This document shows positions 18,127 through 27,025 of a stretch of 64,000 nt of DNA, in pieces (the stretch's first letter is position 1; every line of letters begins with the position of its first letter). This DNA is from Bacteroidales bacterium. GTDB lineage: Bacteria > Bacteroidota > Bacteroidia > Bacteroidales > DTU049. Location of the stretch: contig JAOAAK010000018.1 of NCBI GenBank assembly GCA_026418905.1, positions 1 through 64,000 of the forward strand, written 5' to 3'. Both the position numbers and the translations under genes were made by a program. The notes beneath the pieces are model-generated. The model worked only from the letters and a program-made list of their open reading frames with translations, was not told the origin of the DNA and ran no database searches.

Positions 18127-18134
18127 CAAAAATA
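18127..18134 (-). promoter_or_regulatory. Putative -7 promoter box for the YwqK-repeat gene
   Basis: Minus-strand TATTTTTG ends 15 bases before the ATG at 18111. It lies in the gap after cysN, so the YwqK gene can be transcribed separately from the cys operon. Confidence 0.5.
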
Positions 18135-18154
18135 ATTCTTTATTTGACCACGAA

Positions 18155-19432
18155 TTAAATAATCATGCCAGCACCAACAGTTTCATTTGTCAGTTCGTCT
18201 ACGAGTATAATGCTTCCTGTATTTCGATTAATGCGATATTTATCATAAAACAAAGGTTGTGTGGTTCGGATGGAAACTCGGGCAACTTCATTCAAACCAA
18301 TGTTTTTATCTTCCAGATTCCTGTGAAGTGTATTGATATCTACCTTGTATTTTATATCCCTAATCATGCATCTCATCTGGCGAGTAGTATGAAACAAAAC
18401 ATATTTTCCATTCGAGCGAAGAGGTTTTTCATTAAACCAAACAAGCATCACATCAAAATCTTGTCCGATGGTGGGGACGTTGTTTTCGCGCACCAACATA
18501 TCGCCTCTGCTTATATCAAGTTCATCCTCAAGTAAAATTGTGACACTCATGGGTGGAAAGGCCTCTTGCACCGATCCGTCGTATGTTTCAATGGCTTTGA
18601 TACGAGTCGAGAAGCCTGAAGGTAAAGCCATAACCGTATCACCAGGTTTAAAAATACCGCCAGCTACTCTTCCAGCATAACCACGATAATCATGATATTC
18701 ATTAGAAAAAGGTCTTATTACGTACTGAACTGGAAAGCGACAATTCACTAGATCTTGATCAGATGCAATATGAATAGTTTCAAGCAAGTACATTAAAGTT
18801 GGTCCTTCATACCACGGCATATTCTTCGATCTTTCCACAATATTATCACCATGCAAAGCTGAAATGGGCACATAGCGAATGTCGGAAACTTCAAGCTTTG
18901 AACTAAAATTCTTGAAATCCTCAATAATTTGTTCAAAAACATCCTTGCTATAATCCACAAGATCCATTTTGTTAACGCATAAAACAATATGAGGAATTTT
19001 AAGCAAAGAAGCTATAAAAGCATGACGCTTGGTTTGCTCAAGAATGCCTTTGCGAGCATCAACAAGGATGAGTGCTAAATTAGCAGTCGAAGCTCCTGTA
19101 ACCATGTTCCGTGTATATTGTATGTGTCCAGGAGTATCAGCAATGATGAATTTTCTTCGTGGAGTGGAAAAATAGCGATAGGCCACATCTATGGTAATTC
19201 CTTGCTCACGTTCTGCCCTTAGGCCATCTAGTAACAAAGCTAAATTGACATATTCTTCGCCGCGTCGTTCGCTGGCTTGTTTGACTGCAAGATACTGATC
19301 CTCGAAAATAGCTTTGGAATCGTAAAGCAGACGACCTATCAACGTGCTTTTCCCATCATCGACACTACCAGCTGTTGTGAAACGCAATAGCTCCATGCGA
19401 TAATATTGGTCAGGATTGAATTTGTTTTCCAT
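18155..19432 (-). CDS. cysN: Sulfate adenylyltransferase subunit 1 (GTPase subunit)
   Basis: The 425-residue protein is the EF-Tu-like GTPase that drives ATP sulfurylase: sulfate + ATP gives APS. G1 is GSVDDGKSTL (near residue 22), G2/switch EREQGITIDVAYRYF, G3 DTPGH, G4 NKMD. C-terminal beta-barrel domains end in TVGAGMI, as in other CysN. It lacks a fused APS kinase; that activity is the separate cysC upstream. Spacing to cysD is 10 bases, so it is the third gene of cysC-cysD-cysN. Confidence 0.96.
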   Translation of the reverse strand: MENKFNPDQYYRMELLRFTTAGSVDDGKSTLIGRLLYDSKAIFEDQYLAVKQASERRGEEYVNLALLLDGLRAEREQGITIDVAYRYFSTPRRKFIIADTPGHIQYTRNMVTGASTANLALILVDARKGILEQTKRHAFIASLLKIPHIVLCVNKMDLVDYSKDVFEQIIEDFKNFSSKLEVSDIRYVPISALHGDNIVERSKNMPWYEGPTLMYLLETIHIASDQDLVNCRFPVQYVIRPFSNEYHDYRGYAGRVAGGIFKPGDTVMALPSGFSTRIKAIETYDGSVQEAFPPMSVTILLEDELDISRGDMLVRENNVPTIGQDFDVMLVWFNEKPLRSNGKYVLFHTTRQMRCMIRDIKYKVDINTLHRNLEDKNIGLNEVARVSIRTTQPLFYDKYRINRNTGSIILVDELTNETVGAGMII

Positions 19433-19442
19433 ACATTATGAA

Positions 19443-20345
19443 TTAAAAATAACCTTCTCGTTTTCTATCTTCCATGGCAGTTTCGGAACGCTTATCATCT
19501 GCTCTGTTACCACGTTCAGTCACGCGAGAAGTTGCTACTTCAAGGATGATATCTTCTAACGTATTAGCTTCGGAAAGTACAACTCCAGTACAGGTCATAT
19601 CTCCGATGGTACGACAACGAACACGTTTTTTTTCTATTTTTTCATTAGGTTTTAGTGCCATAAAAGATGCATACGCCAGCCAAACACCATCACGATAAAA
19701 AACATCTCGTTCGTGACTGAAATAAAGAGACGGAATTTCGATATTTTCACGGTGAATGTACATCCATACATCGAGTTCTGTCCAATTCGAAAGGGGGAAG
19801 ACTCTGAAATGTTCGCCAGGCTTTTTACGAGTGTTAAATAAATTCCAAAGTTCAGGGCGTTGATTTTTTGGATCCCATTGACCGAATATGTCGCGATGAC
19901 TAAAAAAACGTTCCTTTGCACGTGCCTTTTCTTCATCCCTTCTTGCACCACCTAACAAAGCATCAAATTTGTACTTTTCAATGGTGTCGAGTAAGGTAAT
20001 CGTTTGAATGTAATTCCGTGTGGCTCCTGGACCGGTTTCATCTACTGCCTTTCCTTCTCTAATTGTTTCTTCAACACTTCCCACTATGAGCTTAACACCC
20101 AGCTTTTTTATTAAGTTATCTCTAAATTCAATAGTTTCAGGGAAATTATGGCCTGTATCTATATGCACAAAAGTAAATGGTATTTTAGCCGGCCAAAATG
20201 CTTTCTTAGCAAGATGAGCCATCACGATGGAATCTTTCCCACCCGAAAAAAGCAATCCCGGATTTTCAAATTGAGCAGCCACCTCACGCATAACATAAAT
20301 GGCTTCAGCTTCTAGCTCTTGCAGATGATTCAAAATATATCTCAT
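19443..20345 (-). CDS. cysD: Sulfate adenylyltransferase subunit 2 (catalytic)
   Basis: The 300-residue subunit carries out adenylyl transfer in the CysDN complex. It is a PP-loop enzyme: FSGGKDSIVM near residue 33, VHIDTGHNFPETIEFRD, GGARRDEEKARAKER, and the C-terminal RCRTIGDMTCTG and ERGNRADDKRSETAMEDRKREGYF-type end. All family blocks are present and full length (E. coli CysD is 302). It sits 10 bases after cysC and 10 bases before cysN. Confidence 0.97.
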   Translation of the reverse strand: MRYILNHLQELEAEAIYVMREVAAQFENPGLLFSGGKDSIVMAHLAKKAFWPAKIPFTFVHIDTGHNFPETIEFRDNLIKKLGVKLIVGSVEETIREGKAVDETGPGATRNYIQTITLLDTIEKYKFDALLGGARRDEEKARAKERFFSHRDIFGQWDPKNQRPELWNLFNTRKKPGEHFRVFPLSNWTELDVWMYIHRENIEIPSLYFSHERDVFYRDGVWLAYASFMALKPNEKIEKKRVRCRTIGDMTCTGVVLSEANTLEDIILEVATSRVTERGNRADDKRSETAMEDRKREGYF

Positions 20346-20355
20346 ACAACTTTCA

Positions 20356-20991
20356 TTAAAATTTTATGCGAGGTAATATTCTTTCCATTAAATAACGAGT
20401 ACATTTTTTGATGTTCCAAAGATCTGTCCGTACTTCAATGTCTGGTTTTACCGGTGGTTCATACGGTGAATCCATACCCGTTAAATCCTTAATCAAGCCT
20501 AATCTATATTTTTTATACAATTCCTTTACATCTCGCATTTCGCAAATTTCGATCGGACAATTCACATAAACTTCAATAAAGCGGTCAGGCCCAATGATCG
20601 ATTTGGCCAATTGCCTCATTTCTTCCGTTGGGGTAATAAAGGCACACAAAACAACTAAACCCGAATCCAGAAACATTTTAGTAACTTCCGCAATTCGCCG
20701 TATGTTTTCTTTTCTATCCTCCAGTGTAAAACCCAAATCATTGTTTAAACCTTTTCGAACAACATCACCATCAAATACTTTAGTGAAATAACCCTTTCTT
20801 AAAATAATTTTATTCAAGTTTTCGACCAGTGTAGTTTTTCCGCTACTGGGAAGACCCGTAAACCAAATGGCAATTGGACGTTGTTTTACTAGAAAGCGTC
20901 GTCGGTTACGGCGAATAAAAGCATTAAAATCCGTCCAAAGAAGAGGATTTTCGTATTTTTCAATTTTAGTCCTTCGAAAAAATAACTTCAC
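20356..20991 (-). CDS. cysC: Adenylylsulfate (APS) kinase
   Basis: The 211-residue kinase turns APS into PAPS. P-loop GLPSSGKTTL near residue 46, FDGDVVRKGLNNDLGFT (APS-binding), RKENIRRIAEV, CAFITPTEEMR and CPIEICEMRDVKELYKK are diagnostic. A basic N-terminal extension of about 35 residues precedes the domain. The start is GTG at 20991; no in-frame ATG lies before the P-loop. The -7 box at 21000-21007 is only 8 bases upstream, so the mRNA may be nearly leaderless. PAPS can feed either sulfite formation (cysH, not in this window) or sulfotransferases. Confidence 0.95.
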   Translation of the reverse strand: MKLFFRRTKIEKYENPLLWTDFNAFIRRNRRRFLVKQRPIAIWFTGLPSSGKTTLVENLNKIILRKGYFTKVFDGDVVRKGLNNDLGFTLEDRKENIRRIAEVTKMFLDSGLVVLCAFITPTEEMRQLAKSIIGPDRFIEVYVNCPIEICEMRDVKELYKKYRLGLIKDLTGMDSPYEPPVKPDIEVRTDLWNIKKCTRYLMERILPRIKF

Positions 20992-20999
20992 TTTTTTTG

Positions 21000-21007
21000 C
21001 AAAATTA
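21000..21007 (-). promoter_or_regulatory. Putative -7 promoter box for cysCDN
   Basis: Minus-strand TAATTTTG ends 8 bases before the GTG start of cysC. Box-to-start spacing this short implies an almost leaderless transcript. Confidence 0.45.
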
Positions 21008-21083
21008 GAAAAAGATGAAGAAAGATGTATTCATGATCTTCCTTGTCTTCTGGGCCAACTTGCAATGCTGTAAATAACTGAGC

Positions 21084-22529
21084 TCACCAATTCAGAAAAT
21101 CTGGTACAGACATATGATGTAAAAAACCCATTACAATAAACATCTTATTTTTACCATAAAGAAAATCACTGTGTTTATTGCAAACCCCAACATAAAACCT
21201 AAAAGGATAGTTCTTTAGACTAATTTTTCTCATCCAGTAGGTAGCAAATGTCAAAACTTTTGCATGATTTCCTTGAGCAATATGGTTTCCATAATAAGAA
21301 ACTGGAATGTTATAACCAAGCCAACCATCACTGGTAGGCTGAAGTATATTCTGGCCAACATGAGTATTTGAAGCATCTAAGCCAATCCTAACGAGCGAAA
21401 TACCAGATACCCAAGCGTTCTTTCGCCAAGCATAACCAAGCCAGGAAATAGCTTCGAAAAAATTCGCACCCAATGGATGAGCAACAGGTTGATTTTGATG
21501 CGAAAAACTCAATTCTGGAAATGAATGGCTGTATGTATATGGTCGAGCTATATTGACTTCCATTAACAAACCTAACCCCTTCATTCCGAATAAAGAAAAC
21601 GATTTCATTCCCATCTGTAAAGCTTGCTTATTTACCCATGCCCCTGTATGAATGGTGGTATCATTGGGGTGAAACAAATATCTTAGCTCATTTTTGTATT
21701 CAGATATATAAAATTCATCCAATACCACCTGCATGTAAAAAGAATAGCTTTTCCATCTAAACTGAAGGAGTCCCGCCATGAACATATTAGCTGGTGACCC
21801 CATTGAATAATCGATAGGTCTGAGGAAGGCAAATGGTTGAAGATATGTTAGTTCGATCGCTCCCATGTTCCTTAATTTGGATACAGACCACGTGGCTGAC
21901 TCGTAAAAACCCAAACTTAGCCACTTCCATGGCCTCCACCGAACATATTGGATCACCGTAAATTTGTGCCTAAGCGTGTCCCACAAGTTTTGTTGCCAAT
22001 AAGCCAAAGAAAAATCGAACAATAAATTCCTCAAACGCACTCCTAAGTTAGCCCATGGATATAAAGGTGATTGACGAGAAGGAAGAAATGATCTGTAACC
22101 ATCTCCGTAATGCCTATGCCCGTAACACAAACCCGAAAAAAAATACCGTAAAAAAGTTACATTAAACTGAAACAATGGCCGGAAATAAATTTTTTCCTTT
22201 CCTCCTATTACCATGCCTCCACCTAACGGATAATCTGAATGAATGTAATACGGCCTCGTTCGAGGATATTCGTACAAAATGTACGGCTCGAGATTAAAAT
22301 TAAGCTTACCTAATTGCTTGGAGTAACTTATACCTGATGCCATCTGATATCTTACACGATTAGGACGAAAGAGAAAAGATTCGCCCAAGTTGACTTTGAA
22401 TGTATCTCTCGTGCTTTGTTTTACTGATAAATCAAGACTATCTGACAAGGAAAAATCATTTTTTTGAAAGAGTTGTCCTTGCAAAAGAAAAGTACAGAGG
22501 ATACTTACCCAAACCAAAATAAACTTCAT
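21084..22529 (-). CDS. Outer-membrane beta-barrel protein, RemB / Wzi-like
   Basis: The 481-residue protein has a signal peptide (MKFILVWVSILCTFLLQGQ) and a sequence rich in aromatic, alternating residues typical of a beta-barrel. The block GHRHYGDGYRSFLPSRQSPLYPW resembles the GxGxRSLLLSD-type motif of RemB and capsule-assembly Wzi proteins, and LQPFAFLRPIDYSMGSP matches the family block that follows it. RemB is a surface gliding-motility protein in Flavobacterium; Wzi proteins bind capsule at the cell surface. Here either role is inference. I choose ATG at 22529, 2 bases after the upstream gene's stop. It ends in an aromatic residue (FLNW), as outer-membrane proteins do. Confidence 0.65.
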   Translation of the reverse strand: MKFILVWVSILCTFLLQGQLFQKNDFSLSDSLDLSVKQSTRDTFKVNLGESFLFRPNRVRYQMASGISYSKQLGKLNFNLEPYILYEYPRTRPYYIHSDYPLGGGMVIGGKEKIYFRPLFQFNVTFLRYFFSGLCYGHRHYGDGYRSFLPSRQSPLYPWANLGVRLRNLLFDFSLAYWQQNLWDTLRHKFTVIQYVRWRPWKWLSLGFYESATWSVSKLRNMGAIELTYLQPFAFLRPIDYSMGSPANMFMAGLLQFRWKSYSFYMQVVLDEFYISEYKNELRYLFHPNDTTIHTGAWVNKQALQMGMKSFSLFGMKGLGLLMEVNIARPYTYSHSFPELSFSHQNQPVAHPLGANFFEAISWLGYAWRKNAWVSGISLVRIGLDASNTHVGQNILQPTSDGWLGYNIPVSYYGNHIAQGNHAKVLTFATYWMRKISLKNYPFRFYVGVCNKHSDFLYGKNKMFIVMGFLHHMSVPDFLNW

Positions 22530-22531
22530 AA

Positions 22532-24007
22532 TTACCAAAAATTAAACCAGTATGGACGCATATTGCTATTGATGCCAATTTGAAGCCAGATTATACCATC
22601 AAAAGTACCATTCTGTTGATGCCCATACCACCATGGTAAAATAAAAACCGAAATTCCTGACGCAGGGTTGAGCATATAGTTTAATTTGAATTTTATGCTC
22701 AAGGTTCTTTCCGTTTGGTCATTTACTGAATCACCCATAGCAATGAGAAATGAACGTTCACGCATGTTCTGTTGAACTCCATTTCCTTCTAGTATAAGAC
22801 TCCAACGCCCATACAAAATATAACCAGACAGGGTCAGCTGTTTAAATCTTCTTCCTAATGGATGACCTAGTGGAAAATCCATGTGATGCCAGCTTGTCCA
22901 CTTATGAGCTGAAGTATAAGCAAGCCCGTTGGCTTGAGTATACTCGATCGACGTATGAATTGCTGTTTTACCTTTATCTCGAAATGAAAAACTTCCACCT
23001 ACCTGCACTACAACTCCTCTACCCTCTTGAGTAAATAAATATGAATTATACAATCTATAATGGGAGAATTTCAATTGCCATCCAAATCCTGTCAATTTAC
23101 CATACATCGAATCACTTGCCAGCAACTGCCTAACCCAAGGCGAAGGTAATAAGTAAACGTATTTCAAACCTTTAGAACTCAATTCATGGGGCGGCAAAAC
23201 TATACTTTCAAACAAAAACATATCCATCAACGAGAACGGTGAAAAACGTATGTGATTATAAGAAAACCATTTTTTTTGAAAAGCGTTTCTACCTGTGTAC
23301 ACAGGAACTGACATGGCTCCACTAAAATCGGGATTGTATAGTGTTCCCACCCCATAATGCCAATGCCAACGTCTATAACGGGTAATGATTCCTACCTGAG
23401 GATAAGGCATGGACGTAGAATTTAACCACAAATTATAATATCCAGGAGACAAATCCATCTTGTCGTAAGCTACATAAAACGAAATGTCTTTACGAAGACG
23501 AACCAGACATCGACTATATGCTACTCCAAAATCATATCCATTTTCCTTAAACGGTTTATATTGAACTGCACCTGGAATAACTTTTACAGAATCGAGCCAA
23601 TTTTTGATAAAAATTGGAAAAGTCGCTTGAGTTTCATAAAATTCAGATTGAACAAGTATCTTATCATCATAGTTAGCAAACAGCTTAGCTCCTCTCGTAT
23701 TTTGATAATAACTACCCTTCTTATCAAAACTCAAACGCAAATCAAAAACAGGATCAACGAAGAAAATCAAATTTGTATCAACATATGTAATAAAATGTTC
23801 CAAAAAAAGTTTTCTTTTAATCCAGCTTGTTTTATGCCTGATGATGAGTAAACTATCGAACTCATGAAATGAATTTTCAACTTTTATATCGTCAAATTCA
23901 GAAATCTTCCATGCCATGGATTGGGAAGTAATAATAAGCCATTCTAGTAAAATGGCACCAACGAAAACTACTTTCTTCGAGTGGAATCCACTTTTATTTT
24001 TAGCCAT
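22532..24007 (-). CDS. Second RemB/Wzi-like outer-membrane protein, motif degenerated
   Basis: The 491-residue protein has a signal anchor (residues 12-32) and N-terminal RemB-like blocks: VDPVFDLRLSFD, YYQNTRGAKLFANYDDKI and FYETQATFPIF, then VIPGAVQYKPFKENGYDFGVAY. At the place of the GxGYRSLLLSD motif it reads LSPGYYNLWLNSTSMPYP, so the motif has decayed. The last residue is Trp (WFNFW), fitting a barrel end signal. It is probably a diverged relative of the next gene (21084-22529). The start overlaps the DUF4878 lipoprotein gene by 40 bases, showing tight coupling. Confidence 0.6.
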   Translation of the reverse strand: MAKNKSGFHSKKVVFVGAILLEWLIITSQSMAWKISEFDDIKVENSFHEFDSLLIIRHKTSWIKRKLFLEHFITYVDTNLIFFVDPVFDLRLSFDKKGSYYQNTRGAKLFANYDDKILVQSEFYETQATFPIFIKNWLDSVKVIPGAVQYKPFKENGYDFGVAYSRCLVRLRKDISFYVAYDKMDLSPGYYNLWLNSTSMPYPQVGIITRYRRWHWHYGVGTLYNPDFSGAMSVPVYTGRNAFQKKWFSYNHIRFSPFSLMDMFLFESIVLPPHELSSKGLKYVYLLPSPWVRQLLASDSMYGKLTGFGWQLKFSHYRLYNSYLFTQEGRGVVVQVGGSFSFRDKGKTAIHTSIEYTQANGLAYTSAHKWTSWHHMDFPLGHPLGRRFKQLTLSGYILYGRWSLILEGNGVQQNMRERSFLIAMGDSVNDQTERTLSIKFKLNYMLNPASGISVFILPWWYGHQQNGTFDGIIWLQIGINSNMRPYWFNFW

Positions 24008-24426
24008 TGTTCGGGTGATGTAGGTGTTTCCTTTTTAAAATCGACTAACCATTTCCCTCCGTCGTACACCATATCAAGAGATTTGACCTCCCCTTGATTG
24101 ACAGTGTAGAAACATGTGGCCCGACTACGATTGGTTTTGCTAATTTCGCAGCGAACTATTTTTACTTGTCCAGCTACGATATTGGTTCTCTTGTCTTCTG
24201 GAAGCATGTAAACAAGTGTTCGCATAAGTCTCAATGCAGTCTTCGTATTTTCCGTTCCATAAGCTGCAGCTCCTTCAAAATTCAATTGTTGCATATTTGT
24301 CAGAAATTGATAAGCAACATATGCAGGAGTTCCTCTTTTTTTGGGGTTACTAATATTGTTCCAACAAGCAAATAAAATAGCGATCAGTAACAGAAAAAAA
24401 AGCCAAAATTTTATCTTTCTCCTCAT
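23968..24426 (-). CDS. DUF4878-type lipoprotein
   Basis: The 152-residue protein begins MRRKIKFWLFFLLLIAILFAC with a lipobox-like LFAC (Cys21), so it is probably a lipoprotein. The rest (GTPAYVAYQFLTNMQQLNFEGAAAYGTENTK... and WLVDFKKE at the end) matches the NTF2-like DUF4878 fold found in many small exported lipoproteins. It is the first gene of a three-gene run with two RemB/Wzi-like barrels, with its own -7 box at 24449-24456. Its role is unknown. Confidence 0.7.
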   Translation of the reverse strand: MRRKIKFWLFFLLLIAILFACWNNISNPKKRGTPAYVAYQFLTNMQQLNFEGAAAYGTENTKTALRLMRTLVYMLPEDKRTNIVAGQVKIVRCEISKTNRSRATCFYTVNQGEVKSLDMVYDGGKWLVDFKKETPTSPEQWLKIKVDSTRRK

Positions 24427-24448
24427 TTAAATAGACCGTAATTATTTT

Positions 24449-24456
24449 CAAAATTA
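24449..24456 (-). promoter_or_regulatory. Putative -7 promoter box for the lipoprotein/RemB-like run
   Basis: Minus-strand TAATTTTG ends 22 bases before the ATG at 24426, in the 96-base gap shared with the divergent recN. Confidence 0.5.
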
Positions 24457-24507
24457 AAGTAAAAATCTAACATGTATCATTTTGAAAGTTTATTTTTGTT
24501 CATAGGA

Positions 24508-24515
24508 TAATTTTG
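24508..24515 (+). promoter_or_regulatory. Putative -7 promoter box for recN-fabI
   Basis: TAATTTTG ends 7 bases before the recN ATG. A TTTG at 24481-24484 is the only -33 candidate and its spacing (23 bases) is longer than usual. Confidence 0.5.
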
Positions 24516-24522
24516 CAAGACC

Positions 24523-26178
24523 ATGTTAAAATCATTATATTTGAAAAATTATATTCTTATAGAAGAAACATTTATTCCTTTTTATGAAGGTTTAACAATT
24601 CTAACTGGCGAGACCGGATCAGGCAAATCTATTTTACTTGATGCTCTTAAACTTCTACTGGGACATCGTGCAGATCCATCCGTCATTAGAGACACCTCAC
24701 AAAAATGCATCATCGAAGGGGTTTTTAGTAATCTACCTAACGAAATCTATCAAATATTGAAGGAAAACGATATTGATTTGCAGGATGAGCTAATTATTCG
24801 ACGGGAAATCAAATATAATGGCACTTCAAGAGCTTTCATTAACGATACACCTGCTAATTTAAGTCTTCTCAAAGAAATTGGTGAGCATCTCATCGATATA
24901 CATTCTCAACATCAAACTCTTTTTCTATCGCACCCTGAATTTCAAATTCGTTTACTGGATTCCATAGCCAATCAAACCGATGTATTAAATGAATACCAGA
25001 GTCAATATCAATTATGGATCAAGCTAAAGCGAGAATTAAACGATCTTATCAATAATTCTTCTAAACAAGACGAAGATGTGGATTATATTGCTTTTCTACT
25101 TGATGAACTTGTCAAGGCCAAACTTAGTACGGAAGAATTCAAAGAACTTGAGCACAATATACAATTGCTCGAGCAAAGCGAAAACATCCGTAATATTCTT
25201 GAAGAAATAAAATACGGATTAAGCGAAAAAGATCAAAGCGTATTAACTTTTTTTAAAAACACTATTCACGCATTAGAACAAATCTCAAATTTTTTCCCCT
25301 CTTTTAACGACGATATTCAAAGGCTTCGCAGTATAGAAATAGAATTAAAAGAATTTAATTATACCATCCATAAAATTTTAGATAAAATTCATTCTAATCC
25401 AGACCAGCTTGAATCACTACAACAACGAATGCACGAATATCAACGACTTTTATTCAAACACAAAAAAAATACGGTGGAAGAACTATTTTCTTTGAAAAAC
25501 GAACTAGAAATTAAATTAAAACAAGCAGAAGAAAAGCAGATTAAAATTGAAAACCTTCAAAAACAAATCGACCAACTCTATCAAACACTTCTTAAATATG
25601 CAAGCCAACTTTCGCAAAAGAGAATGAAAGTATGCGAACAAGTAGAAAAAAACATCATTAAAACACTTCAACATTTAGGGATGACAAGAGCTAACTTTTC
25701 CATTCAAATAAAACCAGCAAAAAATATTGATCGCTATGGAATGGATGAAGTGGTTTTTTTGTTCGATGCAAATGGAACAGGCAAATTGGAACCACTAAGT
25801 GAAGTTGCTTCTGGTGGTGAGATTTCTCGACTCATGCTTGCATTGAAAGCACACATATTGAACAATTCTTTGATGCCTACTATTTTTTTTGATGAAATAG
25901 ATACAGGAGTTTCAGGAGAAATAGCAGCGAAGGTAGGCGATATGCTACAATCAATATCAAAACACCATCAACTATTCGTCATCACCCACTTACCTCAAGT
26001 GGCTTCAAGAGGAGACAAGCATATTGAAGTCATCAAAAAAGAAGATTCTAACGGCAGTATTTCCGAATTCATTTACGTCGAGGGTGAAAAGCGAGTTGAA
26101 GCTTTAGCCCGCTTACTAGCTAACAAAGGAATATCGAAAAAAACAATGGAAATGGCACGAGAACTATTAAATATGTAA
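24523..26178 (+). CDS. recN: DNA repair protein RecN
   Basis: This 551-residue SMC-like ATPase acts in double-strand break repair. Walker A is GETGSGKSILLDALK near residue 32; a long coiled-coil region spans roughly 155-365; the ABC signature ASGGEISRLMLALK and Walker B TIFFDEIDTGVSG lie near residues 430-465; ITHLPQVA is the switch His. Complete length for the family. It stands divergent to the lipoprotein gene, and fabI follows 4 bases after its stop. Confidence 0.97.
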   Translation: MLKSLYLKNYILIEETFIPFYEGLTILTGETGSGKSILLDALKLLLGHRADPSVIRDTSQKCIIEGVFSNLPNEIYQILKENDIDLQDELIIRREIKYNGTSRAFINDTPANLSLLKEIGEHLIDIHSQHQTLFLSHPEFQIRLLDSIANQTDVLNEYQSQYQLWIKLKRELNDLINNSSKQDEDVDYIAFLLDELVKAKLSTEEFKELEHNIQLLEQSENIRNILEEIKYGLSEKDQSVLTFFKNTIHALEQISNFFPSFNDDIQRLRSIEIELKEFNYTIHKILDKIHSNPDQLESLQQRMHEYQRLLFKHKKNTVEELFSLKNELEIKLKQAEEKQIKIENLQKQIDQLYQTLLKYASQLSQKRMKVCEQVEKNIIKTLQHLGMTRANFSIQIKPAKNIDRYGMDEVVFLFDANGTGKLEPLSEVASGGEISRLMLALKAHILNNSLMPTIFFDEIDTGVSGEIAAKVGDMLQSISKHHQLFVITHLPQVASRGDKHIEVIKKEDSNGSISEFIYVEGEKRVEALARLLANKGISKKTMEMARELLNM

Positions 26179-26182
26179 AAGT

Positions 26183-27025
26183 ATGGGATACGGTTTACTT
26201 GAAGGCAAAAAGGGCATCATATTTGGTGCCTTGGACGAAAATAGTATAGCATGGCATGTGGCCTTGCAAGTTTTCGAAGAAGGTGGTCGATTCGTTCTGA
26301 GCAATCATGATATTGCTCTTCGCAAAGGAGATATTTATCGACTTGCCGAGCAAACTCAGTCAATAATCATAGCAGCTGATGTTACTTCCCTTGATGATAT
26401 TGAAAACTTATTCGATGAAACATTGAAGTATTTTGGCACTGGTTTGGATTTTATCTTACACGCTGTGGGTATGTCGCCCAATGTAAGGAAAAATATCCCC
26501 TACCCAGAACTTAATTACGAATATTTCATGAAAACTATCGATATCTCTGCTTTATCCCTTCATAAAATTCTTTCGGTAGCTTATAAGAAAGATGCTCTTC
26601 AGGAATATGCTTCAGTTGTTACATTAAGTTACCTTGGGGCCCAACGTCATTTTTCAAGTTACAGCGACATGTCTCAAGCAAAAGCTATGCTCGAAAGTAT
26701 CGTCCGTAGCTTTGGATATCACTATGGCATCAAGAAAAAAGTCAGAATCAATAGTGTTAGTCAATCGCCCACTAAGACCACTGCTGGCAAAGGTGTCAAA
26801 GGATTTGATGCATTTTATTCTTTAAGTAATTGCATGTCTCCTATTGGAAATGCTACAGCAGAGGATTGTGCAAAATTTTGCGTCCTTTTATTTAGTGATT
26901 ATGCACGAAAAATCACGATGCAAAACATTTTCCACGATGGCGGATTTAGTTCTATGGGCATTTCCGACCGCCTCATGAGTAAATGCTTTTCATGTATCGA
27001 TTATTGCGAAGAAAACAATCATTAA
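26183..27025 (+). CDS. fabI: Enoyl-ACP reductase (NADH), FabI
   Basis: The 280-residue short-chain dehydrogenase reduces enoyl-ACP in fatty-acid elongation. The N-terminal GxxxxxSIAW block (GALDENSIAWHVA), LHAVGMSP, TLSYLGAQR with Y150 and the catalytic Y160-x6-K167 (SSYSDMSQAKAM) match FabI. INSVSQSPTKTTAGKG and the C-terminal IFHDGGFSSMG also fit. The spacing between the two tyrosines is the FabI type rather than FabV or FabK. It follows recN by 4 bases and converges with the next gene with a 4-base overlap. Confidence 0.93.
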   Translation: MGYGLLEGKKGIIFGALDENSIAWHVALQVFEEGGRFVLSNHDIALRKGDIYRLAEQTQSIIIAADVTSLDDIENLFDETLKYFGTGLDFILHAVGMSPNVRKNIPYPELNYEYFMKTIDISALSLHKILSVAYKKDALQEYASVVTLSYLGAQRHFSSYSDMSQAKAMLESIVRSFGYHYGIKKKVRINSVSQSPTKTTAGKGVKGFDAFYSLSNCMSPIGNATAEDCAKFCVLLFSDYARKITMQNIFHDGGFSSMGISDRLMSKCFSCIDYCEENNH

